From NCBI RefSeq assembly GCF_037948395.1, contig NZ_CP149940.1:5281070-5345069 (forward strand): a stretch of 64,000 nucleotides of DNA. Reading direction: 5' to 3'. Shown here piece by piece: positions 50,599 through 58,530 of the stretch; position 1 is the stretch's first letter, and every line of letters starts with the position of its first letter. Position numbers and translations under genes: made by a program. This DNA comes from Serratia nevei. GTDB taxonomy: Bacteria > Pseudomonadota > Gammaproteobacteria > Enterobacterales > Enterobacteriaceae. Under the pieces are notes generated by a model. It was not told the origin of the DNA and searched no databases. It was given only the letters and a program-made list of their open reading frames with translations.

Positions 50599-51263
50599 TC
50601 GGCCGTGAGCCGCCAGCCGCGTTCGCGCCACAGCGCGGGCAGCTGGGCCAGGTCGTCGAACGTCGTCACCAGCGGGTGGTCGATCGGCGGGTTATGCGGA
50701 TCGGCGCAGAAGTAAAAGACCGGAATGCCGGCGTTGATGCCGGCCTGGGCGCCGGCGGGCGAATCGTCCACCAGGATGCAGCGCGCCACCGGCACCTGCA
50801 TCCGTTCGGCGGCGTGAAACACGATCGCCGGATCCGGCTTCCAGCGCTGAATGTCATAGCCGCTGAACAACCGGTCATCAAAATAAGGCAGCATGCCGGT
50901 CAGGCCGAGCGAGTGCTGCATCTTGCTGACCGGCCCGTTGGAGACAGTGCAGACAGGCACCGTCACCTGCGCCAGCAGCTCGCGGGCGCCGGCAATCTGC
51001 TGTAATTCGCTGTCGAACAGCCGCGCCACCTCCTGCCGATACAGCGGTTCCAGCGCCTTTTTTGCCAGGTTAGTGCCCTGCTCGGCGTTGACCCGATCGA
51101 TGATCTCGTACAGCTTCACCCCTTTGTATTTCTTGAACACCTCTTCCAGCGACAGGTGAATGCCGTATCGGGCGAACATGTGCACATAGGCTTTGCTGCA
51201 CAGCACTTCGCTGTCCACCAGCGTGCCGTCGCAGTCGAACAAAATGCAGTCAATCTGATTCAT
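50595..51263 (-). CDS. yieH: HAD-family 6-phosphogluconate phosphatase YieH
   Basis: The 222-aa protein closely matches E. coli YieH (221 aa), a phosphatase active on 6-phosphogluconate. HAD motif I is FDCDGTLVDSE (nucleophile Asp10), motif II is in VSNGP, and motifs III/IV are in KPDP and LVDDSPAG. Its position between phoU and adeP matches E. coli gene order. Confidence 0.93.
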   Translation of the reverse strand: MNQIDCILFDCDGTLVDSEVLCSKAYVHMFARYGIHLSLEEVFKKYKGVKLYEIIDRVNAEQGTNLAKKALEPLYRQEVARLFDSELQQIAGARELLAQVTVPVCTVSNGPVSKMQHSLGLTGMLPYFDDRLFSGYDIQRWKPDPAIVFHAAERMQVPVARCILVDDSPAGAQAGINAGIPVFYFCADPHNPPIDHPLVTTFDDLAQLPALWRERGWRLTAD

Positions 51264-51309
51264 GCGGGACAGGTTCCTTCGGGTTAACGCCGCTGAGGCC
51301 GCTCAGCGA

Positions 51310-51714
51310 TCACTTGATCAGGTTACGCGCCTTAAGATCGTGCAAAATCAGCGCGGCGACGTGTGAGCAGTGCGGCAAATCGCGGCTGTCGCACCACCTG
51401 AGTTCGGCGATTTCGGCGGCCGGCTGCAGCTGCCCGGTAAAGTCGGCCTGATAGCAGCGAATGCGCACCTGGGTGCCGTCCTGCTTGCCGTCCGCCGGGC
51501 CGGTGAACTCGCCGTAAAACGCGATGGAGCTCGGCAGCAGCGCCACGGTCAGCTCTTCGTCGATTTCGCGGCACAGCGCCTGTTCGTCGGTTTCACCCGC
51601 TTCGCGTTTTCCGCCCGGGACATAAAACAGCGTCTTATTGTGTGAACGCACCAGCGCCACTTTGTCATCTTTTAGCGTAATTAACGCGAGCTTATCGATA
51701 AAGGTCGAAGACAT
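51310..51714 (-). CDS. Nudix hydrolase
   Basis: This 134-aa protein has a Nudix box starting at GGKREAGETDEQALCREIDE, with the essential REIDEEL. The consensus glycine near the end of the box (EExGU) is Thr here (EELTV). Nudix enzymes cleave nucleoside diphosphates linked to another group; the substrate cannot be told. The start at 51714 has an AGGAA ribosome-binding site; the frame opens at 51831. It lies between yieH and adeP on the minus strand, 46 bp upstream of the yieH start. Confidence 0.88.
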   Translation of the reverse strand: MSSTFIDKLALITLKDDKVALVRSHNKTLFYVPGGKREAGETDEQALCREIDEELTVALLPSSIAFYGEFTGPADGKQDGTQVRIRCYQADFTGQLQPAAEIAELRWCDSRDLPHCSHVAALILHDLKARNLIK

Positions 51715-51949
51715 GCGGATTCCTGTTTTTTTAGCGGGTAGGGTAAGAGATGCGATAGGCCATTTTATCGGCCGTGCCGGCAAACGGCAACGCAGCGGGC
51801 GGGAACGGGGAATGAAAGCCTGTAAATACAAGCCGTTGACGCGTTTAGCCGTAAAGACGGCGAAAAAAACCTGTGACCGGCGTCAAAAGCCCCACTTTTT
51901 GTTATAGGATAGCCGGCGACTGTCCATTCCCATTTTCGGAATTCTGATA

Positions 51950-53287
51950 ATGACCAAACCAGTATCTGGCCTTGACGCTGAGCAAGGCTTGCTTGGGCGC
52001 GTGTTTAAACTCAAGCAACATGGCACGACGGCGCGTACGGAAACGATTGCCGGTATCACCACCTTCCTCACCATGGTGTATATCGTGTTCGTTAACCCTC
52101 AAATTTTGGGCGCGGCGGGCATGGATACCCAGGCGGTATTTGTCACTACCTGTTTGATCGCCGCCTTCGGCAGCATCTTTATGGGCCTGCTGGCGAACCT
52201 GCCGGTGGCGCTGGCGCCGGCGATGGGCCTGAACGCCTTCTTCGCCTTCGTGGTGGTCGGGGCGATGGGCATCTCCTGGCAGGTGGGCATGGGCGCCATC
52301 TTCTGGGGAGCGGTCGGCCTGCTGCTGCTGACCATTTTCCGCATCCGCTACTGGATGATCGCCAACATTCCGGTCAGCCTGCGGGTCGGCATCACCAGCG
52401 GCATCGGTCTGTTCATCGGCATGATGGGGCTGAAAAACGCCGGCATCGTAGTGGCCAACCCGGACACGCTGGTGACCATCGGCAGCCTGACCTCGCACAA
52501 CGTGCTGCTGGGCGCGCTCGGCTTCTTCATCATCGCCGTGCTCTCTTCGCGTAACTTCCACGCGGCGGTGCTGGTGTCGATCGTGGTCACCACCCTTATC
52601 GGCTGGATGCTGGGCGACGTGAAATACGGCGGCCTGTTCTCCCTGCCGCCGAGCATCACCTCGGTGGTGGGCCAGGTCGACGTGGCCGGCGCGCTGAACA
52701 TCGGGCTGGCCGGGGTTATTTTCTCGTTTATGCTGGTGAACCTGTTCGACTCTTCGGGCACCCTGATCGGCGTTACCGATAAAGCCGGCCTGACCGACAG
52801 CCAGGGCAAGTTCCCGCGCATGAAGCAGGCGCTGTACGTCGACAGCATCAGCTCGGTGGCCGGTTCGCTGGCGGGCACCTCTTCCGTGACCGCTTACATC
52901 GAAAGCTCTTCCGGCGTCGCCGTCGGCGGCCGCACCGGTTTGACGGCGGTGGTCACCGGCCTGCTGTTCCTGCTGGTGATCTTCCTGTCGCCGCTGGCGG
53001 GCATGGTGCCGGCTTACGCCGCCGCCGGCGCGCTGATCTACGTCGGCGTGCTGATGACCTCCAGCCTGGCGCGGGTGAAGTGGGACGATCTGACCGAAGC
53101 GGTACCGGCGTTTGTTACCGCGGTGATGATGCCGTTCAGCTTCTCGATCACCGAAGGTATCGCGCTCGGCTTTATCTCCTACTGCGTGATGAAGCTCGGC
53201 ACCGGCCGCTGGCGTGAAATCAGCCCGTGTGTGGTGGTGGTGGCGCTGCTGTTCGTGCTGAAGATCGTCTTCGTCGACGGCCATTGA
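51950..53287 (+). CDS. adeP: adenine permease
   Basis: AdeP (YieG) is an AzgA-type member of the nucleobase transporter families and imports adenine by H+ symport. The 445-aa length equals E. coli. The N-terminus ARTETIAGITTFLTMVYI and the substrate-site segments ALAPAMGLNAFFAF and VNLFDSSGTLIGV are conserved; about 13-14 membrane helices are expected. A hairpin (AGGGCCGGC / GCCGGCCCT, 53295-53316) follows the stop but has only a three-base T-run on the minus side and none on the plus side. Confidence 0.94.
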   Translation: MTKPVSGLDAEQGLLGRVFKLKQHGTTARTETIAGITTFLTMVYIVFVNPQILGAAGMDTQAVFVTTCLIAAFGSIFMGLLANLPVALAPAMGLNAFFAFVVVGAMGISWQVGMGAIFWGAVGLLLLTIFRIRYWMIANIPVSLRVGITSGIGLFIGMMGLKNAGIVVANPDTLVTIGSLTSHNVLLGALGFFIIAVLSSRNFHAAVLVSIVVTTLIGWMLGDVKYGGLFSLPPSITSVVGQVDVAGALNIGLAGVIFSFMLVNLFDSSGTLIGVTDKAGLTDSQGKFPRMKQALYVDSISSVAGSLAGTSSVTAYIESSSGVAVGGRTGLTAVVTGLLFLLVIFLSPLAGMVPAYAAAGALIYVGVLMTSSLARVKWDDLTEAVPAFVTAVMMPFSFSITEGIALGFISYCVMKLGTGRWREISPCVVVVALLFVLKIVFVDGH

Positions 53288-53322
53288 CCGCCAAAGGGCC
53301 GGCGCCTGCCGGCCCTGAACCC

Positions 53323-54375
53323 CTAGACGCCCGGCGTCGCATCCGGCGCCCGATCCAACACCCACTGCAACGGCCGCCTGAAGCGCGCCTGCCAACTGCC
53401 GGCGGCATCCTCTCCTTGGGCGAAGTGCAGCGTCTGCACCTGATTATCCTCCCCGAACAGATTGGCGAAGTGCAATGCCAGCGCCTGCTCGCTGAAGTTC
53501 TGCCGATCGTAATACGCCATCACGATTTTCTTTTGCGCCGCCAGCGACTGCTGGGCCGGCTTGATCTCCCCGTTGGGGGCGATCAGGAGTGCACCGGCGT
53601 AAAACTGCGGGTACTTCGCGATCAGGTTGGCGGCGTGCAGTGCGCCCTGGCCGCGGGCGCTGAGGTAAATCCGTTGGGTATTCAGCTTTAGCTGGGGAGC
53701 CAGCTGTTGCAGCGTACGCTGAATGGCGGTGTGGGTGCTCTCGTCGCTGTAATTCGACCAGCGGAAGCTGTTTTCCGACAGCATCTGCGTGCCGTTGATC
53801 TCGATGTACGCCACGCCCATTTCGCCGAACAGCAGCCGTTCTTCGGGGCTGATGGCGGCGGCTTTGCCGTAGGTATGCAGGAAGATCACCGTTGGCCAGC
53901 CTTCGGGCGGCGCTTCGCCGTCCGGCATCGCGTAGCTGGCCTTGCCTTCATAGTGACGGGCGTGCTGCAGATAGCGCGCTTTGGTGGCGGCCAAGATCGA
54001 TTGGTAGGTGGCGGAGTGCTGGATGCTGTTGAAGGCGTCGTCCTCCAGCAGGTTGTAGTAGTACCACAGGCCGCGGTCGGCGCTCAGCTGCAGGTAGCGC
54101 TCCGCCAGCTCGGTTTGGCCTTTCTCCGCCGACGATACCGCCAGCTGGTAGGGCGCCCAGACGTTGCGGCCGTCTTCGCGCATCAGCGTCAGGTACAGCG
54201 ACATGGCGCCCAGCTTTTTGTCTTCCTGGTTTTGCGCGGATCGCGACAGCTGGGCGTTGAGCGCGCTGTGTGCCGGCAGCTCCAGCGGCTCTTCACCAGC
54301 GGGATAACGCATGTCTGCGGCGAAAGCGGGACTGGTGATGGAAACAAAAAATAACGCTAAAATGAAAAAATACAT
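53323..54375 (-). CDS. secreted alpha/beta-hydrolase-like protein, probably lacking the Ser nucleophile
   Basis: I do not know an E. coli counterpart. The 350-aa protein has a signal peptide (about residues 1-19, ending SPAFA), a helical region with a TPR-like stretch (ELAERYLQLSADRGLWYY, 90-107), then an alpha/beta-hydrolase-like domain: GWPTVIFLHTYG (159-170) would supply the oxyanion strand. The nucleophile-elbow position reads SARGQGA (239-245) instead of the G-x-S-x-G form, so Ser is replaced by Gly. It may be a non-enzymatic homologue. It lies between adeP (convergent) and chrR (same strand, 77 bp upstream). Confidence 0.65.
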   Translation of the reverse strand: MYFFILALFFVSITSPAFAADMRYPAGEEPLELPAHSALNAQLSRSAQNQEDKKLGAMSLYLTLMREDGRNVWAPYQLAVSSAEKGQTELAERYLQLSADRGLWYYYNLLEDDAFNSIQHSATYQSILAATKARYLQHARHYEGKASYAMPDGEAPPEGWPTVIFLHTYGKAAAISPEERLLFGEMGVAYIEINGTQMLSENSFRWSNYSDESTHTAIQRTLQQLAPQLKLNTQRIYLSARGQGALHAANLIAKYPQFYAGALLIAPNGEIKPAQQSLAAQKKIVMAYYDRQNFSEQALALHFANLFGEDNQVQTLHFAQGEDAAGSWQARFRRPLQWVLDRAPDATPGV

Positions 54376-54452
54376 GATGCTATGGCTTTAATTTTCAATG
54401 AATTGACGGACTTCATGTCCTGTTGCGGCGCCCCGCGGGCACCGCGAGACGG

Positions 54453-55019
54453 TCACTCCACGCGGCGAATAAAATCGCTGAACGCGGACAGCTGGCCGGT
54501 CAGGAAATCCAGCGTTCCCTGATCGCTCAGTTCACCGGCCTGTTCATCGACCTTGCTCTGGATCACGCCGCCCATGAACTCAGGCTTGTTCATTACCATC
54601 GCATCGAGGAACACCAGGATCTGGCGCAGGTGGTATTGGCAGCGCGCGCCGCCGATCGGCCCCATCGAGCTGGTTTGAATGGCGACCGGCTTGCCGGCCA
54701 GCGGCTGATTCGGCAAGCGAGACAGCCAGTCGATGGCGTTCTTCAACCCGCCGGGCACGGAATAGTTATATTCAGGGGTGACGATGATCACGCCGTCGGC
54801 CTGGCGGATCTGTTCGGCGATCGCCTCGACAGCGGCAGGGAAGCCTTCACCCTGTTGCATGTCGGCGTCGTACAGCGGGATATCGCGGATGGAAGGCAGC
54901 GCTTCAATGGTGACGCCTTGTGGGGCCAGCCCAGGCAGGGCACGGGCCACCATGGCGTTGTAGGAGCCTTTGCGCAGGCTGCCGAGCAGAGTGACGATTT
55001 TCAAGGCTTGGTCTGACAT
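54453..55019 (-). CDS. chrR: NAD(P)H-dependent quinone/chromate reductase
   Basis: ChrR (YieF) is a soluble FMN enzyme that reduces quinones, and chromate in vitro, guarding against redox cycling. The 188-aa sequence has the FMN-phosphate loop LLGSLRKGSYN at residues 11-21, TPEYNYSVPGGLKNAIDW near 80 and the GPIGGARCQYHLRQIL segment. The start at 55019 (MSDQALKIVTLLG) matches E. coli; the longer frame to 55112 is not supported. Its order with adeP and yieE matches E. coli. Confidence 0.94.
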   Translation of the reverse strand: MSDQALKIVTLLGSLRKGSYNAMVARALPGLAPQGVTIEALPSIRDIPLYDADMQQGEGFPAAVEAIAEQIRQADGVIIVTPEYNYSVPGGLKNAIDWLSRLPNQPLAGKPVAIQTSSMGPIGGARCQYHLRQILVFLDAMVMNKPEFMGGVIQSKVDEQAGELSDQGTLDFLTGQLSAFSDFIRRVE

Positions 55020-55180
55020 GGTGATTCTCCCTTTCGAATGAGCAGATTCAGCGTACAACATGGGCGAATAGTAGGCTAAAGCGCGGGTCGAGAATAGGCG
55101 ATTGCTCAACATTTAGCTGTCTTTACAATTTAATCCAGCAACTTGTGCGGTAAAGACAGCGTTATCCGCTTTGCGCTGCG

Positions 55181-55906
55181 TTAACCGGGCGTCTTCAGGC
55201 CCGTCAGTTTAACGAAGCGCGAGGATACCGCCGGGCTGCGCGGCGAGATTTCCCCGTCTTTGTGCAGGCCGCGGCGCTCTTCGTAGCGCCAGCACAGCAG
55301 GCGGTCCAGGCCGGGGCTGCCGGCGCAGGCCCAGCTCAGGTATTCGTCGGCGTCGCTCATCACCTGAACGTCCGGCGTGGCGCTGGAGCGCAGGTGGCCG
55401 GAGAAGGGATGCAGACGCAGCGTAGCCTGGCCGCTGTTGCCGAGGCCGGAAATTTTCAGCACGCTTTGCCGGATGCTCCACAGCTGAGTCTCTGCCTCCA
55501 GCCGATCGTCCTGCGCGCCGATCCAGGCACTTTCTGCCGGCGTCTGATGCGCGTGTTGCAGCGCGCTTTGCCGGGTGCCGCGCGCGCGCATCACTTCGAT
55601 ATCCAGTCCGACTTTGCCCTCGTCGCTGAGCAGCACGCCCACGGTGTTGCTGGCGTAAGCGAGGCTGAAATCGGGCAACTGATGATCGGCGAAACAGGGG
55701 CGGCCGGTCGGCGTGGTGGCGATGGGGGGCAGCGTCGGCAGGCCGTACAGATAGAACATCATTTCGGCGAGCAGAATGCGCCCTTGCAGGTAGCGCGTGC
55801 GGCGTTTAACGGAAAAGGTGCGGGTGGCGGCTATCACTTCGTCGGAGAGTCTTTGGGTATCCAGGACAGCGGAGGCCGGGGTCCAGCGGGCAAAATGACA
55901 CGCCAT
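55181..55906 (-). CDS. yieE: 4'-phosphopantetheinyl transferase-like protein YieE
   Basis: The 241-aa protein matches E. coli YieE (249 aa), a member of the Sfp-type transferase superfamily. The first metal-binding motif is present as VGLDIEVMRA (usually GxDxE). The second motif, normally W-x-x-K-E-S/A-x-x-K, reads WSIRQSVLK, so the Lys-Glu pair is Arg-Gln. E. coli YieE is also non-canonical there, so this is a family trait and the activity is uncertain. It lies upstream of chrR on the same strand with a 161-bp gap. Confidence 0.85.
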   Translation of the reverse strand: MACHFARWTPASAVLDTQRLSDEVIAATRTFSVKRRTRYLQGRILLAEMMFYLYGLPTLPPIATTPTGRPCFADHQLPDFSLAYASNTVGVLLSDEGKVGLDIEVMRARGTRQSALQHAHQTPAESAWIGAQDDRLEAETQLWSIRQSVLKISGLGNSGQATLRLHPFSGHLRSSATPDVQVMSDADEYLSWACAGSPGLDRLLCWRYEERRGLHKDGEISPRSPAVSSRFVKLTGLKTPG

Positions 55907-56154
55907 TGTTCACTCCATGACAGAGGGTCGCTAAGAACGCAGGGGTGTTAGATTAAGACTAAGTTGAGGATTTATCATCAAAAAACACTATGCGTTTTAT
56001 CCGATTTGTTGGCTTTTGCGCTATATAGGCGGGGGAGGGAGAAGAGCGTGCGGATCTGAATAAGCGCATAAAATTAATCAGTACCGAAACCAACCACGTT
56101 CGAATCGACGGCGTCTAATGAATCTATAAAAATAACTATCAGATAAGAAAAAGT
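55907..56154. other. yieE-tRNA intergenic region
   Basis: This 248-bp AT-rich stretch must contain the yieE promoter on the minus strand and the end of the tRNA transcript. I see no gene, no integrase remnant and no clear terminator. Confidence 0.4.
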
Positions 56155-56256
56155 TGGCGGAGAGAGCAGGATTCGAACCTACGACACGATGACTCGTGTG
56201 GATTTAAGAAACGGTTAGTTTCTTAAATCTGGCTTAAACCACTCGCCCACCTCTCC
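56155..56256 (-). tRNA. serine-type tRNA with an 11-bp anticodon stem
   Basis: Read on the minus strand this 102-nt gene folds as a class II tRNA. The acceptor stem is GGAGAGG / TCTCTCC with discriminator G and encoded CCA. The D-arm (GGC, 11-nt loop, GCC, then A) has the same geometry as E. coli tRNA-Ser. The long variable arm is ACACGA / TCGTGT with loop GTCA. The T-arm is GTAGG TTCGAAT CCTGC. These are tRNA-Ser features. The anticodon arm, however, is 29 nt instead of 17: GATTTAAGAAA pairs perfectly with TTTCTTAAATC (11 bp) around the loop CTAACCG. If the loop is read normally, the anticodon is AAC with C37, which does not fit serine. It may be a non-decoding tRNA or a decayed gene; every helix is intact, which argues against decay. 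Confidence 0.8.
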
Positions 56257-56449
56257 GCATTCTTTTGTTGGATACATAAAACCACAAAATAAAAATGGTT
56301 AAAATAACCTGAACTTGGAAATGTGATCAAGGCCAAAAAAACCATGATTTATGTGGGTGATTGTTAATTATCAGAGTCAGATCACTAAATTTACATTAGC
56401 TATTGTTATACAAAATTGGCGTCATTGGCTACGAATAGGGAAGAAGGGC
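56257..56449. promoter_or_regulatory. shared upstream region of the tRNA and the unknown gene
   Basis: The tRNA (minus) and the following gene (plus) diverge from this AT-rich 193-bp stretch. No clear -35/-10 pair could be assigned in either direction. TATACA at 56407-56412 could serve as a -10 for the plus strand if translation starts at 56450. Confidence 0.4.
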
Positions 56450-57343
56450 ATGCCAGATCTCGAGTTAATGCCGCTGCAAAGCGCCGAATTTTATAAGACA
56501 GCTGAACGTGTTGTTTTTAAAGAATATAAATGCAACTGCAAAAAAGGTTGGAAGGGCGAAGATCGTTTTATCGTCTACAAAGCCGATCAGAATGGAATCA
56601 TTGAGGTGGTCAATAATGAGGTTTCAAATAACAACGTCGAAGAGCTCATCGCGCTGGCATCGTCTTTTTTGACGGATAAGGTGCTGATTTCCGGTGGGCA
56701 TACCGTGGTTAATTTGGACGATCGTTTTTCTGTCAGCAGTGAAGTGGAAAAATCAGCGCAATTCTGCATTGACTACATAGCCGAATCCATTCGACAACTC
56801 AATGTTCAGCCTGACTTCTTGATGGAAATAAATGATTTCTATATGGAAAAAAGCGATGGCAGCGAGATAGACGGCGCTAACGAATTCAGGAAGATAGCGA
56901 CATCGCCGTATATTATTCCGGAAAAAATAAATGACTACATTCTGGCGTCGAATCAAAGACATGGTATTGATATAAATACATTTTATGTCAGTGAAAAAAA
57001 CATGGCGGATCGCTTTAAACGCCATATTAAGAACCGTATGGATAAAGAGGCGTATTTTCAGCGCCAAGACGGCAATGTGAAGATGACGGTGGGAGAGCAC
57101 AGGTTCGATATCATCAAGGAAAATAAACCGACCTGCGCGGCGGGAAATGCCGCGACGTTCAGGGCCATTCGGTATCGCATTTCCTCCAATAAAGTCTTCG
57201 ATAATTACACGTCGCATATTGGCGTTTTTCCGCTGTGTTCGCGCGTTAACGTGCTTAACGGCTATCGTGCAGCCGCGACTTTTTACGATAACTTCTCCTT
57301 GCCTTCCTTACTGGTCTTCTTCGGCAGATCCTGTTTCGAATGA
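56450..57343 (+). CDS. protein of unknown function beside the atypical tRNA
   Basis: I do not recognise this family. The frame runs from 56351 (330 aa); I prefer the ATG at 56450 (297 aa, MPDLELMPLQSAEFYK) because a GAAGG stretch lies before it, although the spacing is short. No signal peptide or membrane helix is seen, so it is probably cytosolic. Visible features are a CNC-K-K-G cluster near residue 28, a mixed alpha/beta middle (VLISGGHTVVNLDDRFS; DFLMEINDFYMEKSDG), and a Cys-containing C-terminal part (PTCAAGNAATFRAIRYRI, VFPLCSRVNVLNGYRA). GC is only about 42% in lines sampled by eye, against about 60% around it, suggesting horizontal acquisition. It diverges from the tRNA and is followed 58 bp later by an amino-acid transporter. 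Confidence 0.7.
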   Translation: MPDLELMPLQSAEFYKTAERVVFKEYKCNCKKGWKGEDRFIVYKADQNGIIEVVNNEVSNNNVEELIALASSFLTDKVLISGGHTVVNLDDRFSVSSEVEKSAQFCIDYIAESIRQLNVQPDFLMEINDFYMEKSDGSEIDGANEFRKIATSPYIIPEKINDYILASNQRHGIDINTFYVSEKNMADRFKRHIKNRMDKEAYFQRQDGNVKMTVGEHRFDIIKENKPTCAAGNAATFRAIRYRISSNKVFDNYTSHIGVFPLCSRVNVLNGYRAAATFYDNFSLPSLLVFFGRSCFE

Positions 57344-57360
57344 CATTTTTTGTGCCAGTT

Positions 57361-57382
57361 GGCTATGCGTTGCCGCATAGCC
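57361..57382 (+). promoter_or_regulatory. intercistronic hairpin
   Basis: The stem GGCTATGCG / CGCATAGCC with loop TTGC lies between the unknown gene and the transporter and lacks a T-run, so it need not stop transcription. The two genes may be co-transcribed. Confidence 0.55.
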
Positions 57383-57401
57383 ATGATGGTCGAGCATCAT
57401 C

Positions 57402-58520
57402 ATGAAAATTTCACACCTGTATTGGCCAGTTACCTTTTTCTCCACGGCATTTGGCGCCGGGATTTTCTTTTTGCCGCAGGCTGTTGGGCCGGGCGTGCTG
57501 GGAATGAAAGTGTTCGCGCTGTTTATCGTTATCGCCATGTCGGTATCGATGATGGCGCACTATCTTTTTTTCAAATTCATCACTTCGCACCCGGAGAAAG
57601 ATTTCCTGGCGGCATCATCGACGTTTATCGGCGAGCGGGCGGCGGCAATTGTCTGTGTGCTGTTTATTCTGTCGATGATCATTATCGTGCTGATAAATTT
57701 CATTACTCTGGTTAACGTTGTCGTGTCTTTTCTCCACGATGGATTCTGGATTCGGGGCGGTATTTCGCTGTTGTTGAGTGCGATGCTGTCGGCTGCATGG
57801 TTGGCGTTTAGCCAGCGAATTGAGCACCTGATCTCCAGAATGGCACTGGTTTCTATCGTGATGGTGGCGATCCTGACGGTGTTTTTCCTGTTACAACCTG
57901 CTGGGGCTCAGCTGGCGCCTGCGCCGACGAGCATTTCATTGCAGACGTTGATGCTGCTGCCGATTTTTCTTTTTACGTTTAACTTTACCCCGTGCATCCA
58001 GCGGTTTGCGAAAAGCGCAGTGCGGCCGCAGGCGCGCAGTATTCTGTTCGGCAAGATACTGATCTTGGCGTTTATCGCCATGATCGTTATCGCTATCAGC
58101 CGCTTGCTGACGTTGGATGATATCTCGATCATTAACGGCCGTAATGTGGATGCGCTGTTTTATACCGCCGGCTTGACCGGCAACTCGATGGCATGGTTAG
58201 GCGCAGCCCTATTGCTGTGTTTGCTCACCGGTGGTGCTTATATGGGCACGTTGACTGGTGTAATCGACGGTATTACGTCCTTCGGCATGGCGGGAAAAAA
58301 GGGAATTATCGCGGGGAACATTATTGTCTGTACGCTTATCGGCACGATTAATCCGAGTATTATCAAGATCATCTCGAGCTGGTCGATACCCGTTATCGTG
58401 ATGACCGTCTTTTTCATCCCATCACTGTATTTTTTACAGCGGGGCGACGGCCGGCAAAAGATGGTGGGAATAGCGGTGCTGTGCTGCGGCATCGCGGTGA
58501 TAGCGACGCTATTTGTGTAA
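57402..58520 (+). CDS. HAAAP-family amino-acid transporter (serine/threonine type)
   Basis: This 372-aa inner-membrane protein has about eleven hydrophobic helices. Its N-terminus (LYWPVTFFSTAFGAGIFFLP) resembles the helix-1 segment of SdaC/TdcC/TnaB transporters, which import serine, threonine or tryptophan with H+ or Na+. IFLFTFNFTPCIQRFAK also fits the family. It is shorter than SdaC (429 aa). GC is lower than the chromosome average (about 45-50% by eye). It occupies the place where E. coli has yidZ-mdtL-tna, but is not TnaB. The substrate is not known. It converges with the next gene, 10 bp between stops. Confidence 0.78.
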   Translation: MKISHLYWPVTFFSTAFGAGIFFLPQAVGPGVLGMKVFALFIVIAMSVSMMAHYLFFKFITSHPEKDFLAASSTFIGERAAAIVCVLFILSMIIIVLINFITLVNVVVSFLHDGFWIRGGISLLLSAMLSAAWLAFSQRIEHLISRMALVSIVMVAILTVFFLLQPAGAQLAPAPTSISLQTLMLLPIFLFTFNFTPCIQRFAKSAVRPQARSILFGKILILAFIAMIVIAISRLLTLDDISIINGRNVDALFYTAGLTGNSMAWLGAALLLCLLTGGAYMGTLTGVIDGITSFGMAGKKGIIAGNIIVCTLIGTINPSIIKIISSWSIPVIVMTVFFIPSLYFLQRGDGRQKMVGIAVLCCGIAVIATLFV

Positions 58521-58530
58521 GGCGGTACGT

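Noticed and set aside
51832..51949. possible purine riboswitch or PurR box before adeP
   Set aside because: The region is short, I see no three-way-junction core, and the GACGCGTTTAGCCG stretch is a poor PurR match.
52099..53395. antisense frames over adeP
   Set aside because: adeP is a full-length permease match. The antisense frames are compositional shadows.
56155..56256. tRNA-Sec (selC)
   Set aside because: The acceptor stem is 7 bp, not 8, the loop lacks a UCA anticodon, and the D and T arms are those of an ordinary serine tRNA.
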